Shown: piece after piece, positions 40,955 to 50,019 of the stretch
Position numbering within the stretch: position 1 is the first letter of the stretch
How the letters are laid out: each line of letters opens with the position of its first letter
Assembly (NCBI GenBank): GCA_944354535.1
Contig: CALVPY010000001.1
Location: forward strand, 33,381-97,380
From: an uncultured Clostridia bacterium
GTDB lineage: Bacteria; Bacillota; Clostridia; Christensenellales; Borkfalkiaceae
Direction: 5' to 3'
DNA: 64,000 nucleotides
Made by a program: the position numbers and the translations under genes
The notes under the pieces: generated by a model
Told to the model about the DNA's origin: nothing
The model's database searches: none
What the model saw: the letters and a program-made list of their open reading frames with translations, nothing else

Positions 40955-43120
40955 ATGGATATCATCAAAGCGCTCGCAAAAGAGCTCGATAAACAAGAGG
41001 AACACGTCTCAAACGTCGTCACCCTCCTCGATGAAGGCAACACGGTGCCCTTCATCGCCCGCTACCGCAAGGAGATGCACGGCACGATGGACGATCAGAC
41101 CATCCGCACCCTTGCCGACCGCCTGCAATACCTTCGCAATCTCGAAGAGCGGAAGAAGGAAGTACTCTCTTCCATCGAGGCGCAGGGCAAGCTCACGGAA
41201 GAGCTCCGCGCCCGCATCGAGAGTGCGGAAACGCTCGCCGCCGTCGAGGACGAATACCGCCCCTTCAAGCAGAAGCGGCGCACCCGCGCGACCATCGCCC
41301 GCGAAAAGGGCTTGGAGCCGCTCGCGCTTTTGCTCTTCGCGCAGGAGAAGGACTGCCCCGCCCCCGAAGAGGCGGCTAAGGAGTATATCGACGAAGAGAA
41401 GGGCGTCTCTTCGGCGGAAGAAGCTCTTGCGGGCGCGGGGGATATTATCGCCGAGAATATTTCCGACGACGCCGCCGTGCGCGGGGCGCTTCGCGACTAT
41501 GCCATGAAGTGCGGCGACGTGTGCTCGGAGGCCGCCAAGAAAGACCCCGAAGACACCGTCTACCGCAACTACTACAAGTTCACCTGCGCGGTCAAGAGCA
41601 TCCCTTCGCACCGCGTGCTCGCCTTGAACCGCGGCGAAAAGGAGGGGGTATTAAAAGTGTGGGTGGAAGTCCCGCACGACAACGCTTTGGAGATCATCTT
41701 CCGCCGCGTCGTCAAAAAGCCCGCCTGCGCTTCGACCGCCTTTGTAAAAGCCGCCGCAGAGGACGCGTTTGACCGCCTCATCGAACCCTCTTTGGAACGC
41801 GAAGTGCGCGCCGCCCTCACCGAGACGGCGTCGGAGGGCGCCATCGGGCAGTTCGCGCTCAATCTGCGCCCCCTCCTCATGCAGCCGCCCGTCAAGGGGT
41901 TCGTCACGATGGGGCTCGACCCCGGCTACCGCATGGGCTGCAAGGTGGCGGTCGTCGACGGCACGGGCAAGGTGCTCGATACGGCGGTCGTCTATCCCAC
42001 CCACGGCGAACGGCAGAAGGCGGAAGCGATCAGAACGCTCTCCGCGCTCATCAAAAAGCATCAGGTCAAACACATCGCCATCGGCAACGGCACCGCGAGC
42101 CGCGAGACCGAGCAGATGACGGTGGAACTCATCGCTTCTCTCGGCAAGGGGGCGGGCGTTTCTTATGCCATCGTCAACGAGGCGGGCGCTTCCGTCTATT
42201 CCGCGTCCAAGCTGGCGGCGGCGGAGTTCCCCGAATACGACGTCAACCTGCGCTCCGCCGTCTCCATCGCGCGGCGGCTGCAGGATCCTTTGGCGGAGCT
42301 CGTCAAGATCGACCCCAAGTCCATCGGCGTGGGGCAGTATCAGCACGATATGCCCGAAAAACGGCTCTCCGAAGCGCTCGACGGTGTCGTCGAGGACTGC
42401 GTGAACGCCGTCGGCGTCGACGTCAACACGGCTTCCGCGCCCCTTTTGGCGCGCGTTTCGGGGCTGAACGCGGGCGTTGCCGCCAACGTCGTCAAGTACC
42501 GCGAGGAGAACGGCAGATTCACTTCGCGCAAGCAAATTTTGAAAGTGCCCAAGCTCGGCGCCAAGGCGTTCGAGCAGTGCGCGGGCTTTCTGCGCGTGCC
42601 CGAGAGCAAGGAAGTGCTCGACAACACCGCCGTTCATCCCGAATCGTACGCCGCCGCGCAGAAGCTGCTGTCCCTCTGCGGCTATACCGAAGAGGACGTG
42701 CGCCGCGGCAATCTGGGGCATCTCATGGAGCGGCTGCACGGCTACGGCGAGGAGCGCGCGGCACAGGCGTGCGGCGTGGGGCTCCCCACCCTCTTCGACG
42801 TGTGCGCCGAGCTCAAACGCCCCGGCCGCGACCCCCGCGACGAGCTCCCCGCGCCCGTTCTGCGTACCGACGTCATGGAGATCAAGGACTTAAAGCCCGG
42901 TATGGAGCTCAAAGGCACCGTGCGCAACGTCATCGATTTCGGCGCGTTCGTCGATATCGGCGTGCATCAGGACGGGCTCGTGCATATCTCCGAAATATCC
43001 GACCGCTTCATCAAGCACCCTTCCGAAGTGCTTTCGGTGGGGGACGTCGTCACCATTTGGGTCAAGGAAGTGGATGAGAGGAAGGGGAGGATCTCTCTGA
43101 CGATGAAACACCCGAGATAA
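40955..43120 (+). CDS. tex: Tex family RNA-binding transcription accessory protein
   Basis: 721 residues, full length. The N-terminal helical region has GNTVPFIARYRKEMHGTMDD. Next is a YqgF/RNaseH-like domain (GLDPGYRMGCKVAVVD at about 325), then helix-hairpin-helix repeats (ARVSGLNAGVAANVVKYREENG). A C-terminal S1 RNA-binding domain covers about 640-715 (LKGTVRNVIDFGAFVDIGVHQDGLVH). Tex binds nucleic acid and affects transcription and RNA turnover. Cytoplasmic. Confidence 0.96.
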   Translation: MDIIKALAKELDKQEEHVSNVVTLLDEGNTVPFIARYRKEMHGTMDDQTIRTLADRLQYLRNLEERKKEVLSSIEAQGKLTEELRARIESAETLAAVEDEYRPFKQKRRTRATIAREKGLEPLALLLFAQEKDCPAPEEAAKEYIDEEKGVSSAEEALAGAGDIIAENISDDAAVRGALRDYAMKCGDVCSEAAKKDPEDTVYRNYYKFTCAVKSIPSHRVLALNRGEKEGVLKVWVEVPHDNALEIIFRRVVKKPACASTAFVKAAAEDAFDRLIEPSLEREVRAALTETASEGAIGQFALNLRPLLMQPPVKGFVTMGLDPGYRMGCKVAVVDGTGKVLDTAVVYPTHGERQKAEAIRTLSALIKKHQVKHIAIGNGTASRETEQMTVELIASLGKGAGVSYAIVNEAGASVYSASKLAAAEFPEYDVNLRSAVSIARRLQDPLAELVKIDPKSIGVGQYQHDMPEKRLSEALDGVVEDCVNAVGVDVNTASAPLLARVSGLNAGVAANVVKYREENGRFTSRKQILKVPKLGAKAFEQCAGFLRVPESKEVLDNTAVHPESYAAAQKLLSLCGYTEEDVRRGNLGHLMERLHGYGEERAAQACGVGLPTLFDVCAELKRPGRDPRDELPAPVLRTDVMEIKDLKPGMELKGTVRNVIDFGAFVDIGVHQDGLVHISEISDRFIKHPSEVLSVGDVVTIWVKEVDERKGRISLTMKHPR

Positions 43121-43170
43121 ACTCTTTCGCTTTCACAGGCGCGCTTCGCATCTGCGTCGCGATCCTGTGT

Positions 43171-43237
43171 CGAGCTGCGGCAACTTTCGGTCACTTACCT
43201 CTTAGTAAGCTCCCTCAAGTTTTCCTCGCTCTCCTTG
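43171..43237. repeat. Imperfect inverted repeat between tex and the epimerase gene
   Basis: CTTAC-CTCTTA-GTAAG forms the centre; flanking arms share GC-GG-AACTT-GG spacing on opposite strands. CGCATCTGC occurs on both sides (about 43147 and 43245). It looks like a REP or MITE-type element; no terminator U-tract is present. Confidence 0.45.
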
Positions 43238-43299
43238 TCTCGCTCGCATCTGCTGTGCGGAGTTGGACGAGGGGCTTGAAACAACAAAGGAGGTCACCA

Positions 43300-44832
43300 A
43301 TGAAGATCGCCATGACGGGCGTGAGCGGAGATATGGGAAGGGAGGCGCTCAAAGCGGTGCTCGCTCTCCCCGTGGGCGCGTGCGTGCGCGTACTGCTCAC
43401 CCCGAAGAAAAAGAACGACGAATTCGCCCGCCGTCTCAAACGGGAATACGGGGCGCGCGTCGAGATCGTCCGCGGCGACGTGACGCGGCGGGAGGACTGC
43501 GACCGCCTTGTTGCGGGCGCCGAGTACGTCCTGCACATGGCGGGGGTCATCCCGCCCGCGTCCGATCATTCCCCGTCGCTCTCGCACCGCGTCAACTTCG
43601 GCGGCACGGCGGCGATGACGGATGCCGTACGCGCCTGTTCCCCCCAGCCCGCCTTCATCCATATCTCCTCGGTGGCGGTCTACGGCAACCGCACGATGGC
43701 GCACCCCTTCGGCAGAGTGGGCGATCCGCTCCTTCCCAGCCCCTTCGAAGCCTACGAGCTGCACAAGCTCAAGGCGGAGCGCTATGTCCTCGACGCGGGG
43801 CTTGAAAAGTTCGTCATCCTGCGCGAGGGCGCCATGCTGCATAATAAGATGCTCGAAAACAACATGAGCGATCCTCTCATGTTCCACATCGTGCTCAATT
43901 CCCCCCTCGAATGGGTGAGCGCGCGCGACACGGCGCGGCTGTTTGCGAATATCTTCCTCCGCGAGAGCAAGGGGGAGATCGAGGGGTTCTGGAACAACGT
44001 CTACAACGTCGGCGCGGGGGAGACGGGGCGCGACACGGGCTACGATACGCTTGTCGACGGCTTTGCGGTCATCGGCGGCGATCCCGAACGCTACTTCCGC
44101 CCCGAGTGGTTCCCCACGCGCAACTTCCACGGCCTGTGGTTTTACGACGCGGGCGAGCTCGAAGAACTCTTCTCCTTTCAGCGCGATGGCGTACACGAAT
44201 ATTGGCAGGAGATCGCAAAGTCGCACCCTCTGTTCGCTCTCGGGAAGGTGGTTCCGCCCGAGCTCATCTACGAATTTCTCTTCAAAAAGCTGCTCAAAAT
44301 GGAGGGCTCCCCCGCAAAGTGGATCGAAGACGGCGACGAAGCGCGCATCTTTGCCTATTTCGGCGGCGAGGAGGGGGTGAAAGAGCTCCCGAAGCGCTGG
44401 GAAGACGTTTCTCTCGCCTGTAAACAGCCCGGGTTCGAGGCGTTGAAGCGGGGTGAGGGCGCAAAACTTTTATCCCACGGGTTCGACGATTCCAAGCCCA
44501 TGGGGGAGTGGACGATCGAAGACGCGAAGTCTGCGGCGGAATTCCGCGGGGGGAAGTGTCTTTCGGACGAAATGCCTTCCCTGCGCGCGCCTCTCGTGTG
44601 GCAGTGCGCCGAAGGGCATACCTTCGAAGCTTCCGCGCTCACCGTTCTGCGGGCGGGGCATTGGTGCCCCAAGTGCTGCTATCCGCGCCCGTGGAAGTTC
44701 GATCTTCTTGCAAAGCGCAATCCCTACTTCGCGCAGGTGTGGTACGATTCGCACGCAAAGGACGAGGACGCGGAATACAACGTCGAAAACGGCGCGCCCG
44801 CCGTCAAACGGGCGCAGGGAGAAAAGATATGA
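43300..44832 (+). CDS. NAD-dependent epimerase/dehydratase fused to zinc-ribbon domain
   Basis: 510 residues from the ATG after AAAGGAGGT. An extended SDR fold: GVSGDMGREAL nucleotide loop at 7-17, the Ser-containing IHISSVAVYGN, and the YELHK catalytic pair. It ends near residue 290. The C-terminal about 85 residues carry WQCAEGHTFEASALTVLRAGHWCPKCC, a treble-clef zinc ribbon of the type seen in DUF4379-like and endonuclease-associated proteins. The middle segment (about 290-400) is unassigned. Fusion to such a ribbon is uncommon for SDR proteins. It overlaps cysK by 4 bp. Substrate unknown. Confidence 0.8.
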   Translation: MKIAMTGVSGDMGREALKAVLALPVGACVRVLLTPKKKNDEFARRLKREYGARVEIVRGDVTRREDCDRLVAGAEYVLHMAGVIPPASDHSPSLSHRVNFGGTAAMTDAVRACSPQPAFIHISSVAVYGNRTMAHPFGRVGDPLLPSPFEAYELHKLKAERYVLDAGLEKFVILREGAMLHNKMLENNMSDPLMFHIVLNSPLEWVSARDTARLFANIFLRESKGEIEGFWNNVYNVGAGETGRDTGYDTLVDGFAVIGGDPERYFRPEWFPTRNFHGLWFYDAGELEELFSFQRDGVHEYWQEIAKSHPLFALGKVVPPELIYEFLFKKLLKMEGSPAKWIEDGDEARIFAYFGGEEGVKELPKRWEDVSLACKQPGFEALKRGEGAKLLSHGFDDSKPMGEWTIEDAKSAAEFRGGKCLSDEMPSLRAPLVWQCAEGHTFEASALTVLRAGHWCPKCCYPRPWKFDLLAKRNPYFAQVWYDSHAKDEDAEYNVENGAPAVKRAQGEKI

Positions 44833-45758
44833 TCGCAAATTCGATGGAAGAACTCATCGGGAACACTCCGCTCCTTGCCCTTTCCCGCTATCAAAAGGCG
44901 TTCGGCTGCGGGGCGAATTTGTTTGCAAAGCTCGAAAGCTTCAACCCCGCGGGCTCCGTCAAAGACCGCGCGGCGCTTGCGATCGTTGCGGACGCCGAGA
45001 GGAAGGGAACGCTGAAGGCGGGCGGCACCATCATCGAGCCTACTTCGGGCAACACGGGCATCGGCATTGCCGCCGTCGCCGCCGTGCGGGGATACCGCGC
45101 CCTCCTCGTCATGCCCGATACGATGAGCATGGAGCGCCGCAGCATCTTGCGCGCCTACGGGGCGGAGATCGTCTTAACGCCCGGCGAAAAGGGCATGGCG
45201 GGCGCCATCGAAAGGGCGGAAGAGCTTGTAAAAACGCTCCCGAACGCCATCCTCGCGGGGCAGTTCGAAAACCCCGTCAACCCGCGCGCCCATTACGAGA
45301 CGACGGGCCCCGAGATCTGGCGCGATCTCAAGGGCGATATCGCCTGCTTCGCGGCGGGTGTCGGCACGGGCGGCACGCTCACGGGCGTGGGCAGGTATCT
45401 GAAAGAGCAGAACGCGGGCATCCGTGTGGTCGCGGTGGAGCCAGCGTCCTCGCCCGTCCTTTCCGAAGGCCGCGGCGGCGCGCACGGCATCCAGGGCATC
45501 GGCGCGGGCTTTGTGCCGAAAGCGCTCGATACGACCGTTTACGACGAAGTCATCGCCGTCACCGATGAAGACGCGCTCTTGTATGCCAAGAAATTGGGCA
45601 TGACGGAGGGGATCCTCTGCGGCATCTCCTCGGGTGCGGCGCTGTGTGCGGCAGTCGCGCTCTCCCGCCGCGCGGAGTTTGCGGGCAAAAACATCGTCGT
45701 CCTTCTCCCCGACGGCGGCGACCGCTACTATTCCACCCCGCTCTTCCGCTTTGATTGA
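44829..45758 (+). CDS. cysK: Cysteine synthase A (O-acetylserine sulfhydrylase)
   Basis: 309 residues; ATGA overlap with the previous gene. PLP-dependent enzyme making cysteine from O-acetylserine and sulfide. The PLP lysine is Lys45 in NPAGSVKDRAA. The substrate loop TSGNTG is at 72-77, the PLP phosphate loop is GTGGTLTGVG, and the C-terminal GISSGAA is present. Length is normal. No cysE lies nearby; coupling with the SDR/zinc-ribbon protein is the only operon context. Confidence 0.95.
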   Translation: MIANSMEELIGNTPLLALSRYQKAFGCGANLFAKLESFNPAGSVKDRAALAIVADAERKGTLKAGGTIIEPTSGNTGIGIAAVAAVRGYRALLVMPDTMSMERRSILRAYGAEIVLTPGEKGMAGAIERAEELVKTLPNAILAGQFENPVNPRAHYETTGPEIWRDLKGDIACFAAGVGTGGTLTGVGRYLKEQNAGIRVVAVEPASSPVLSEGRGGAHGIQGIGAGFVPKALDTTVYDEVIAVTDEDALLYAKKLGMTEGILCGISSGAALCAAVALSRRAEFAGKNIVVLLPDGGDRYYSTPLFRFD

Positions 45759-45771
45759 ATTTTGAACATGA

Positions 45772-45808
45772 CAGCGCGCCCCGCGGCTCTTCGCCGCGGG
45801 GCGCGCTG
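45772..45808. repeat. GC-rich palindrome between convergent cysK and regulator gene
   Basis: A 16-bp perfect stem (CAGCGCGCCCCGCGGC) with a 5-base loop and no U-tract on either side. A second, 11-bp inverted repeat (GGAACGTCCGA) brackets 45834-45884. Confidence 0.7.
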
Positions 45809-45889
45809 ATGAAAGCGTTCCGTTCGCTCGTTTGGAACGTCCGAATAATGCGCCGTGTCCTTCGCCGCTCGGGTCGGACGTTCCGCCTC

Positions 45890-46816
45890 TCAGGCGCCGA
45901 ACGGCTTCAGCGCCTCTCTCGTCTCTTCCAGCGTTTTTCTGTATTCCGCGGCCGTTGCTTTGTCGCCGAGGAGCTCTGCCGCTTCCATGCTGTATAAGAG
46001 CGCCTCGGCGAGCAGCGGGAGATTTGCGTTATAGCCGAGGAGAAACGCCCCGCACGAGGCGATCTCGTTCAAAAGCGCAGGGTCTGCATTTTGGCGATAC
46101 GCCTCCCGGTCGAGCCGCATGAGCCTGAGAGCGATGAGATAGGTCGCGATTCGCGCCTGCGGCCCGCCGACTTCTTCGGCATCCTTCAGCTCTTTCAGGA
46201 CGAGCTGCCTGAGCGCTTCAAGCTGCCCCGTTTGGGTCAGGGCTTCCACGCGCTCTAAGAGCTCGTCTGTCTGCAGATGGGAGCGATCGGACAGCATCCG
46301 TCTGATCAAAAAGAGGAAAAGGTCATCGGCGGCCGCTGCGTTTTCCGGGAAGCGTTCACGCCACCGTTCGAGCGCGCCGCTTCTGATCACGAATTGTTCG
46401 GTTTCGCTGTACAGGGCTCGCTTTTCTTCCTCATGTCCGTCAACTTCCCGGCAGAATTTCATAAAGAGGAATCCAAATTCCATGCGGAGCTGCGCATCTT
46501 CGGGATATGTCGCGATCTTGGCGCGCAGCTCCGAAAACGCGGTTTCATAGTTCCTTTGCGCGGCAAGATGTTCAACGAGTTCCCTTGTTTCACGCACTAC
46601 TTTCTCCCGTTCGCCGGTGCGGATGCCGAGCAGATCGTCTGCCGAGACGGCAAGCAGGCTGCAAAGGGGAGCGAGTGCGGAGAGATCGGGCATCGTCTTT
46701 CCCGATTCCCACTGCGAGACGGCAGAGACCGTCACATTGAGCTGCCGAGCCAGCATTTCCTGCGTCATGTTTTTTGCAAGCCGAAGTTTTTTGATCTTTT
46801 CCCCGATCGTAGGCAT
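45890..46816 (-). CDS. XRE-family transcriptional regulator with helical C-terminal domain
   Basis: 308 residues from the ATG after AGGAG; an upstream in-frame ATG lacks a site. An N-terminal lambda-repressor-type helix-turn-helix (IGEKIKKLRLAKNMTQEMLARQLNVTVSAVSQWESGKTMP, positions about 3-42 in pieces) is followed by about 240 helical residues resembling TPR-like repeats. Such proteins are cytoplasmic DNA-binding regulators whose C-terminal part may bind a peptide or partner. Target genes are unknown; the convergent cysK and divergent uraA are the nearest. Confidence 0.88.
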   Translation of the reverse strand: MPTIGEKIKKLRLAKNMTQEMLARQLNVTVSAVSQWESGKTMPDLSALAPLCSLLAVSADDLLGIRTGEREKVVRETRELVEHLAAQRNYETAFSELRAKIATYPEDAQLRMEFGFLFMKFCREVDGHEEEKRALYSETEQFVIRSGALERWRERFPENAAAADDLFLFLIRRMLSDRSHLQTDELLERVEALTQTGQLEALRQLVLKELKDAEEVGGPQARIATYLIALRLMRLDREAYRQNADPALLNEIASCGAFLLGYNANLPLLAEALLYSMEAAELLGDKATAAEYRKTLEETREALKPFGA

Positions 46817-46860
46817 GGTCTTTTCTCCTAAATTTGTTTTCAAAAACGGTTTATGCCTCT

Positions 46861-46889
46861 ATCATACCGCATCCCACGAAAAAAGTAAA
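46861..46889 (-). promoter_or_regulatory. Promoter for the XRE regulator
   Basis: Minus strand: TTTACT, 17 bp, TATGAT; 45 bp before the start codon. Confidence 0.72.
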
Positions 46890-47016
46890 GACAGTAGTTC
46901 TCAATCTGCAATTTAAGCCGGGCTTAACTTCGCAGCGGCTTCCCGCAGAGGGCGCGTGCTTCCTGCGGCGGGGAGCGGATGTTTTATGCGCATTGCTGCA
47001 TTTTTCGGCGCGCGGG

Positions 47017-47045
47017 TTGACAGCGCGGGCAGAGCGTGCTATAAT
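47017..47045 (+). promoter_or_regulatory. Full-consensus promoter for uraA-upp
   Basis: TTGACA, 17 bp, TATAAT plus an extended -10 TG. The leader of about 85 nt has a GGGCTG/CAGCCC hairpin (47056-47082). Confidence 0.92.
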
Positions 47046-47136
47046 AGCATCTAAGGGGCTGTTGCTTTGAGCGGCGCAGCCCATTTTCACGGGAAAAGAT
47101 GCGTTTTCACGCAAAAGAAAAAAGGAGTGAGAAAAA

Positions 47137-48597
47137 ATGAAACTCATCTATGGCGTCAAGGACAGGCCGACCCTCTTCCAGACCATCGTCTTTGCCCTGC
47201 AGCAGCTGCTTGCCATCCTCGCGGCGACCATCGCCGTTCCCATGGTGGTGGGGCATGAGATGTCCACCTCGGCGGCGCTCTTCGGCGCAGGCGCGGGCAC
47301 GCTCGTCTACCTCTTGTTCACCAAGTTCAAGAGCCCCGTCTTTTTGGGCAGTTCCTTTGCCTTCATCGGGTCGATGACGGCAGCGTTCGCGGGCGGCGTT
47401 TCGATGGCGCTGGGCTATCTCGGTCTTCTCATCGGCGCGGTGTTCGCGGGTCTCGTGTACGTCGTCATTGCGATCGCCGTCAAATTCGCGGGCGTCGGCT
47501 GGATCGATAAGCTCATGCCCGCCGTCGTCATCGGCCCCACGGTCGCCCTCATCGGGCTCTCGCTCGCGGGCAGCGCCGTCTCGCAGGCGGTCAGCGCGGC
47601 GACGGACGCAAGCGGCAACTATGTGATGGATCTGCACGCGGGGCTTTGCCTCATCTGCGCGCTCGTGACGCTCGGCGTCACCATCGTCTGCTCGGTGTAC
47701 GGCAAGAAGATGCTCAAAATGATCCCCTTCATCTGCGGCATCCTCTCGGGATACCTGCTCGCGGCCGTGTTCACGCTCATCGGCATGGGTACGGGCGACG
47801 ACGCGCTTCAGATCATCGATTTCTCCATCTTCAAGGAGATGAGCTGGCTGCCCGAATTCACTTTCCTCACCGCCTTCAGGGGGCCGATCTCGGCAGGAGA
47901 GGGCACGATCGGCGGCTATATCGGCACCATCGCCGTTGCCTATATCCCCGTCGCATTCGTCGTCTTTGCAGAGCACCTTGCCGATCATAAGAACATTTCC
48001 TCCATCATCGAGCACGACCTTCTCCGCGATCCCGGGCTCTCGCGCACGCTGCTCGGCGACGGCATCGGCTCGATGGTCGGCGCCTTCTTCGGCGGCTGCC
48101 CCAACACGACGTACGGCGAATCCATCGGCTGCGTGGCGATCTCGGGCAATGCCTCCGTCGTCACCATCCTCGCGACGGCGATCCTTGCCATCGTCTTCTC
48201 CTTCGTGGCGCCCTTCGTCACCTTCCTCTCGTCCATCCCCGCCTGCGTCATGGGCGGTGTGTGCATCGCCCTCTACGGCTTCATCGCCGTCAGCGGCCTC
48301 AAGATGATCCAGAAGGTCGACCTCAACGAGAACGAGAATCTCTTCGTCGTCTCCACCATCCTCATCGCGGGCGTGGGCGGCATGGCGCTCTCCTTCGGTC
48401 AGGTCACCGTCACCGCCATCGCAACGGCGCTCATTCTGGGCATCCTCGTCAACGTGCTCGTCAATATCGGCAAGAAGAAGGGCGAAAACGTGCAGGCTTG
48501 CGAAGCTGCCGAAGCTCCCGCGGGCGAAGCGGCGGCGCCCGAAGCGGCTGCACCCGCCGAAGCTGCCGAAACGCCCGAAACAAAAAAGGAGGACTGA
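47137..48597 (+). CDS. uraA: Uracil/xanthine permease (NCS2 family)
   Basis: 486 residues with about 14 membrane segments. NCS2 signatures: the N-terminal [20 protein letters not shown], the substrate-site FAEHLADHK and [13 protein letters not shown] with its conserved Asn-Thr-Thr-Tyr-Gly-Glu. It imports uracil by H+ symport. The C-terminus is a low-complexity Ala/Glu/Pro tail of about 35 residues, possibly an exposed cytoplasmic linker. The ribosome site of upp lies in its last codons, so uptake and phosphoribosylation are coupled. Confidence 0.92.
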   Translation: MKLIYGVKDRPTLFQTIVFALQQLLAILAATIAVPMVVGHEMSTSAALFGAGAGTLVYLLFTKFKSPVFLGSSFAFIGSMTAAFAGGVSMALGYLGLLIGAVFAGLVYVVIAIAVKFAGVGWIDKLMPAVVIGPTVALIGLSLAGSAVSQAVSAATDASGNYVMDLHAGLCLICALVTLGVTIVCSVYGKKMLKMIPFICGILSGYLLAAVFTLIGMGTGDDALQIIDFSIFKEMSWLPEFTFLTAFRGPISAGEGTIGGYIGTIAVAYIPVAFVVFAEHLADHKNISSIIEHDLLRDPGLSRTLLGDGIGSMVGAFFGGCPNTTYGESIGCVAISGNASVVTILATAILAIVFSFVAPFVTFLSSIPACVMGGVCIALYGFIAVSGLKMIQKVDLNENENLFVVSTILIAGVGGMALSFGQVTVTAIATALILGILVNVLVNIGKKKGENVQACEAAEAPAGEAAAPEAAAPAEAAETPETKKED

Positions 48598-48598
48598 G

Positions 48599-49234
48599 AT
48601 GACCTATCCCAACGTCTTTATCTTCGATCATCCCCTCATCAAGCACAAAGTCTCCATTCTGCGCGACAAGAACACTTCCATGAAGGAGTTCCGCGAGCTC
48701 GTCGAAGAGATCACGACCATCATGACGTACGAGAGCATGCGCGACGTGGAGCTCGTGCCCGTCGAAGTGGATACGCCCCTTGAAAAGACGACGCAGTACC
48801 GCGTCGCGGACGACAGCGTCGCCATCGTGCCCATCCTGCGCGCGGGGCTGGGCATGGTCAACGGCGTACACCGCGTCTTCCCGACGGCAAAGGTGGGGCA
48901 TATCGGCATGTACCGCAACGAGGAGACGCTTGAGCCGCAGGAGTACTACTGCAAGCTCCCCGACGGCATTGCGGAAAAGACGGTGTTCCTCATCGACCCC
49001 ATGCTGGCAACGGGCGGTTCCGCGTGCGATGCCATCGCTGCGCTCAAGGCGCGCGGGTGCAGAAAGATCAAGTTCATGGCGATCATCGCCGCGCCCGAGG
49101 GCATCGAAAAGCTCTACCGCGAGCATCCCGACGTGCCCGTGTATGTTTCGACGCTCGACCGCTGCCTCAACGAGAACGGCTATATTCTGCCCGGCCTCGG
49201 CGACGCAGGGGACAGGTTATTTGGAACGAAATAA
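48599..49234 (+). CDS. upp: Uracil phosphoribosyltransferase
   Basis: 211 residues. Converts uracil and PRPP to UMP in pyrimidine salvage. The PRPP loop is [12 protein letters not shown], the family N-terminus is [21 protein letters not shown], and the C-terminal uracil-binding [17 protein letters not shown] is complete. It begins 1 bp after the uraA stop, behind AAAAAGGAGG. Together they form a uracil uptake and salvage operon. Confidence 0.97.
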   Translation: MTYPNVFIFDHPLIKHKVSILRDKNTSMKEFRELVEEITTIMTYESMRDVELVPVEVDTPLEKTTQYRVADDSVAIVPILRAGLGMVNGVHRVFPTAKVGHIGMYRNEETLEPQEYYCKLPDGIAEKTVFLIDPMLATGGSACDAIAALKARGCRKIKFMAIIAAPEGIEKLYREHPDVPVYVSTLDRCLNENGYILPGLGDAGDRLFGTK

Positions 49235-49378
49235 GGTTTTCGCCGCAAATCTTTCCCTTCGGGAAATCTTCGCGGCGAGGGGCGAGCGTTGTGCATCTAA
49301 ATTGATTCATCGCCCGCGAACTTGAATGTCCTTTTTGAACAATAAGCCTCTGGTAAGAGGCAAATTGAGTCCCGCAGC

Positions 49379-49403
49379 GCAAAAGCGTGGTTTTGCTCGC
49401 GGA
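49379..49403 (+). repeat. 25-bp direct repeat, copy 1
   Basis: Contains GCAAAA-GCGTG-GTTTTGC, so each copy can itself form a hairpin. It matches 49651-49675 with one mismatch. Confidence 0.85.
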
Positions 49404-49433
49404 AGTTGTTTTTGGGAAAAATTCCTTATTTTA

Positions 49434-49496
49434 GCCTCCTCTTCGGGGAGGTGGCGTGGCATCCGAAGCTTGCTTCGGTGCCGCGACGGAGGGAGT
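49434..49496. repeat. Structured extragenic element A
   Basis: Starts GCCTCCTC and ends GGAGGGAGT. First hairpin CCTCC...GGAGG; second CCGAAGC-TT-GCTTCGG closed by GGCA/TGCC. No coding capacity. Confidence 0.55.
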
Positions 49497-49650
49497 AAAA
49501 AAGCTCCCACAAAAGTCGCGTAGCGAGTTTTGCGGGAAGAGGAGCAGCGAGCATTCGGGCAAAGCCGCGAACAAAGCGAGCGGCTTGCGGAATTTGCTCT
49601 GCTGCGACGAGGCGCAGGGGAACCCTGCTCGGTTCATTTCATTTTTAGAA

Positions 49651-49675
49651 GCAAAAGCGTGGTTTTGCTTGCGGA
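49651..49675 (+). repeat. 25-bp direct repeat, copy 2
   Basis: Second copy of the element at 49379-49403, 272 bp downstream, single C-to-T difference. Confidence 0.85.
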
Positions 49676-49713
49676 ATTAAATTTGAGTGGCAAGGGGAAA
49701 CAGCAGCTTCCTT

Positions 49714-49873
49714 GCCTCCCTCTTTGAGGGTGAGCAGGCGCATTCTTGCGAAGAGCCCGGTGGGCTCTTTGCCGCCTGCGAACTTGGGAATGCCCCATTG
49801 TTCGGGGCATTCCCTGACCGAGCGCGGATACTACCGCGCGAGAAACTGTCGAGCGCAGCGAGACTGAGGGAGT
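49714..49873. repeat. Structured extragenic element B
   Basis: Starts GCCTCCCTC and ends GAGGGAGT like element A. Internal hairpins: CCCTC/GAGGG (49718-49730), CAGGCG/CGCCTG enclosing AGAGCCC/GGGCTCT (49735-49778), and GGGAATGCCCC/GGGGCATTCCC (49786-49814). About 160 bp. It may be a non-autonomous repeat or a structured RNA. Confidence 0.55.
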
Positions 49874-49981
49874 CACCTCATTTTAATTCTTGCCTTTTTG
49901 TGCAAAGCTGGTTTTAACGATCAAACTAGGCGGTTCCGGCCGCCTGGTTTTCGAATTTTACAGGCGGCGGAAGCTGCCCGC

Positions 49982-50010
49982 TTGACAAACAAAGCCCCTT
50001 CGCGTACAAT
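49982..50010 (+). promoter_or_regulatory. Promoter of the tyrosine phosphatase gene
   Basis: TTGACA, 17 bp, TACAAT. The -10 box ends only 9 bp before the ATG, so the mRNA is nearly or wholly leaderless. Confidence 0.85.
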
Positions 50011-50019
50011 AGAGGGCGT

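Larger units (their letters stand above)
49235..50019. other. 785-bp non-coding stretch rich in stem-loops and repeats
   Basis: No credible protein: open frames are short, lack ribosome sites and run through hairpins. It opens with a stem (TCGCCGC 49240-49246 with GCGGCGA 49272-49278) after upp. It contains a 25-bp direct repeat, two structured elements with CCTCC/GAGGGAGT ends, and the promoter of the next gene at its right end. Base composition is lower in GC than flanking genes. No tRNA or known riboswitch was recognised. Confidence 0.7.

Noticed and set aside
47046-47136. A riboswitch or PyrR site in the uraA leader
   Set aside because: Only one short hairpin falls inside the transcript and it lacks the PyrR-binding consensus; a tempting GCATCT/AGATGC pairing starts before the predicted transcript.
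49235-50019. tRNA gene or CRISPR array in the repeat-rich stretch
   Set aside because: No cloverleaf with a TTCRA arm, and the repeats are only two copies with unequal spacing.
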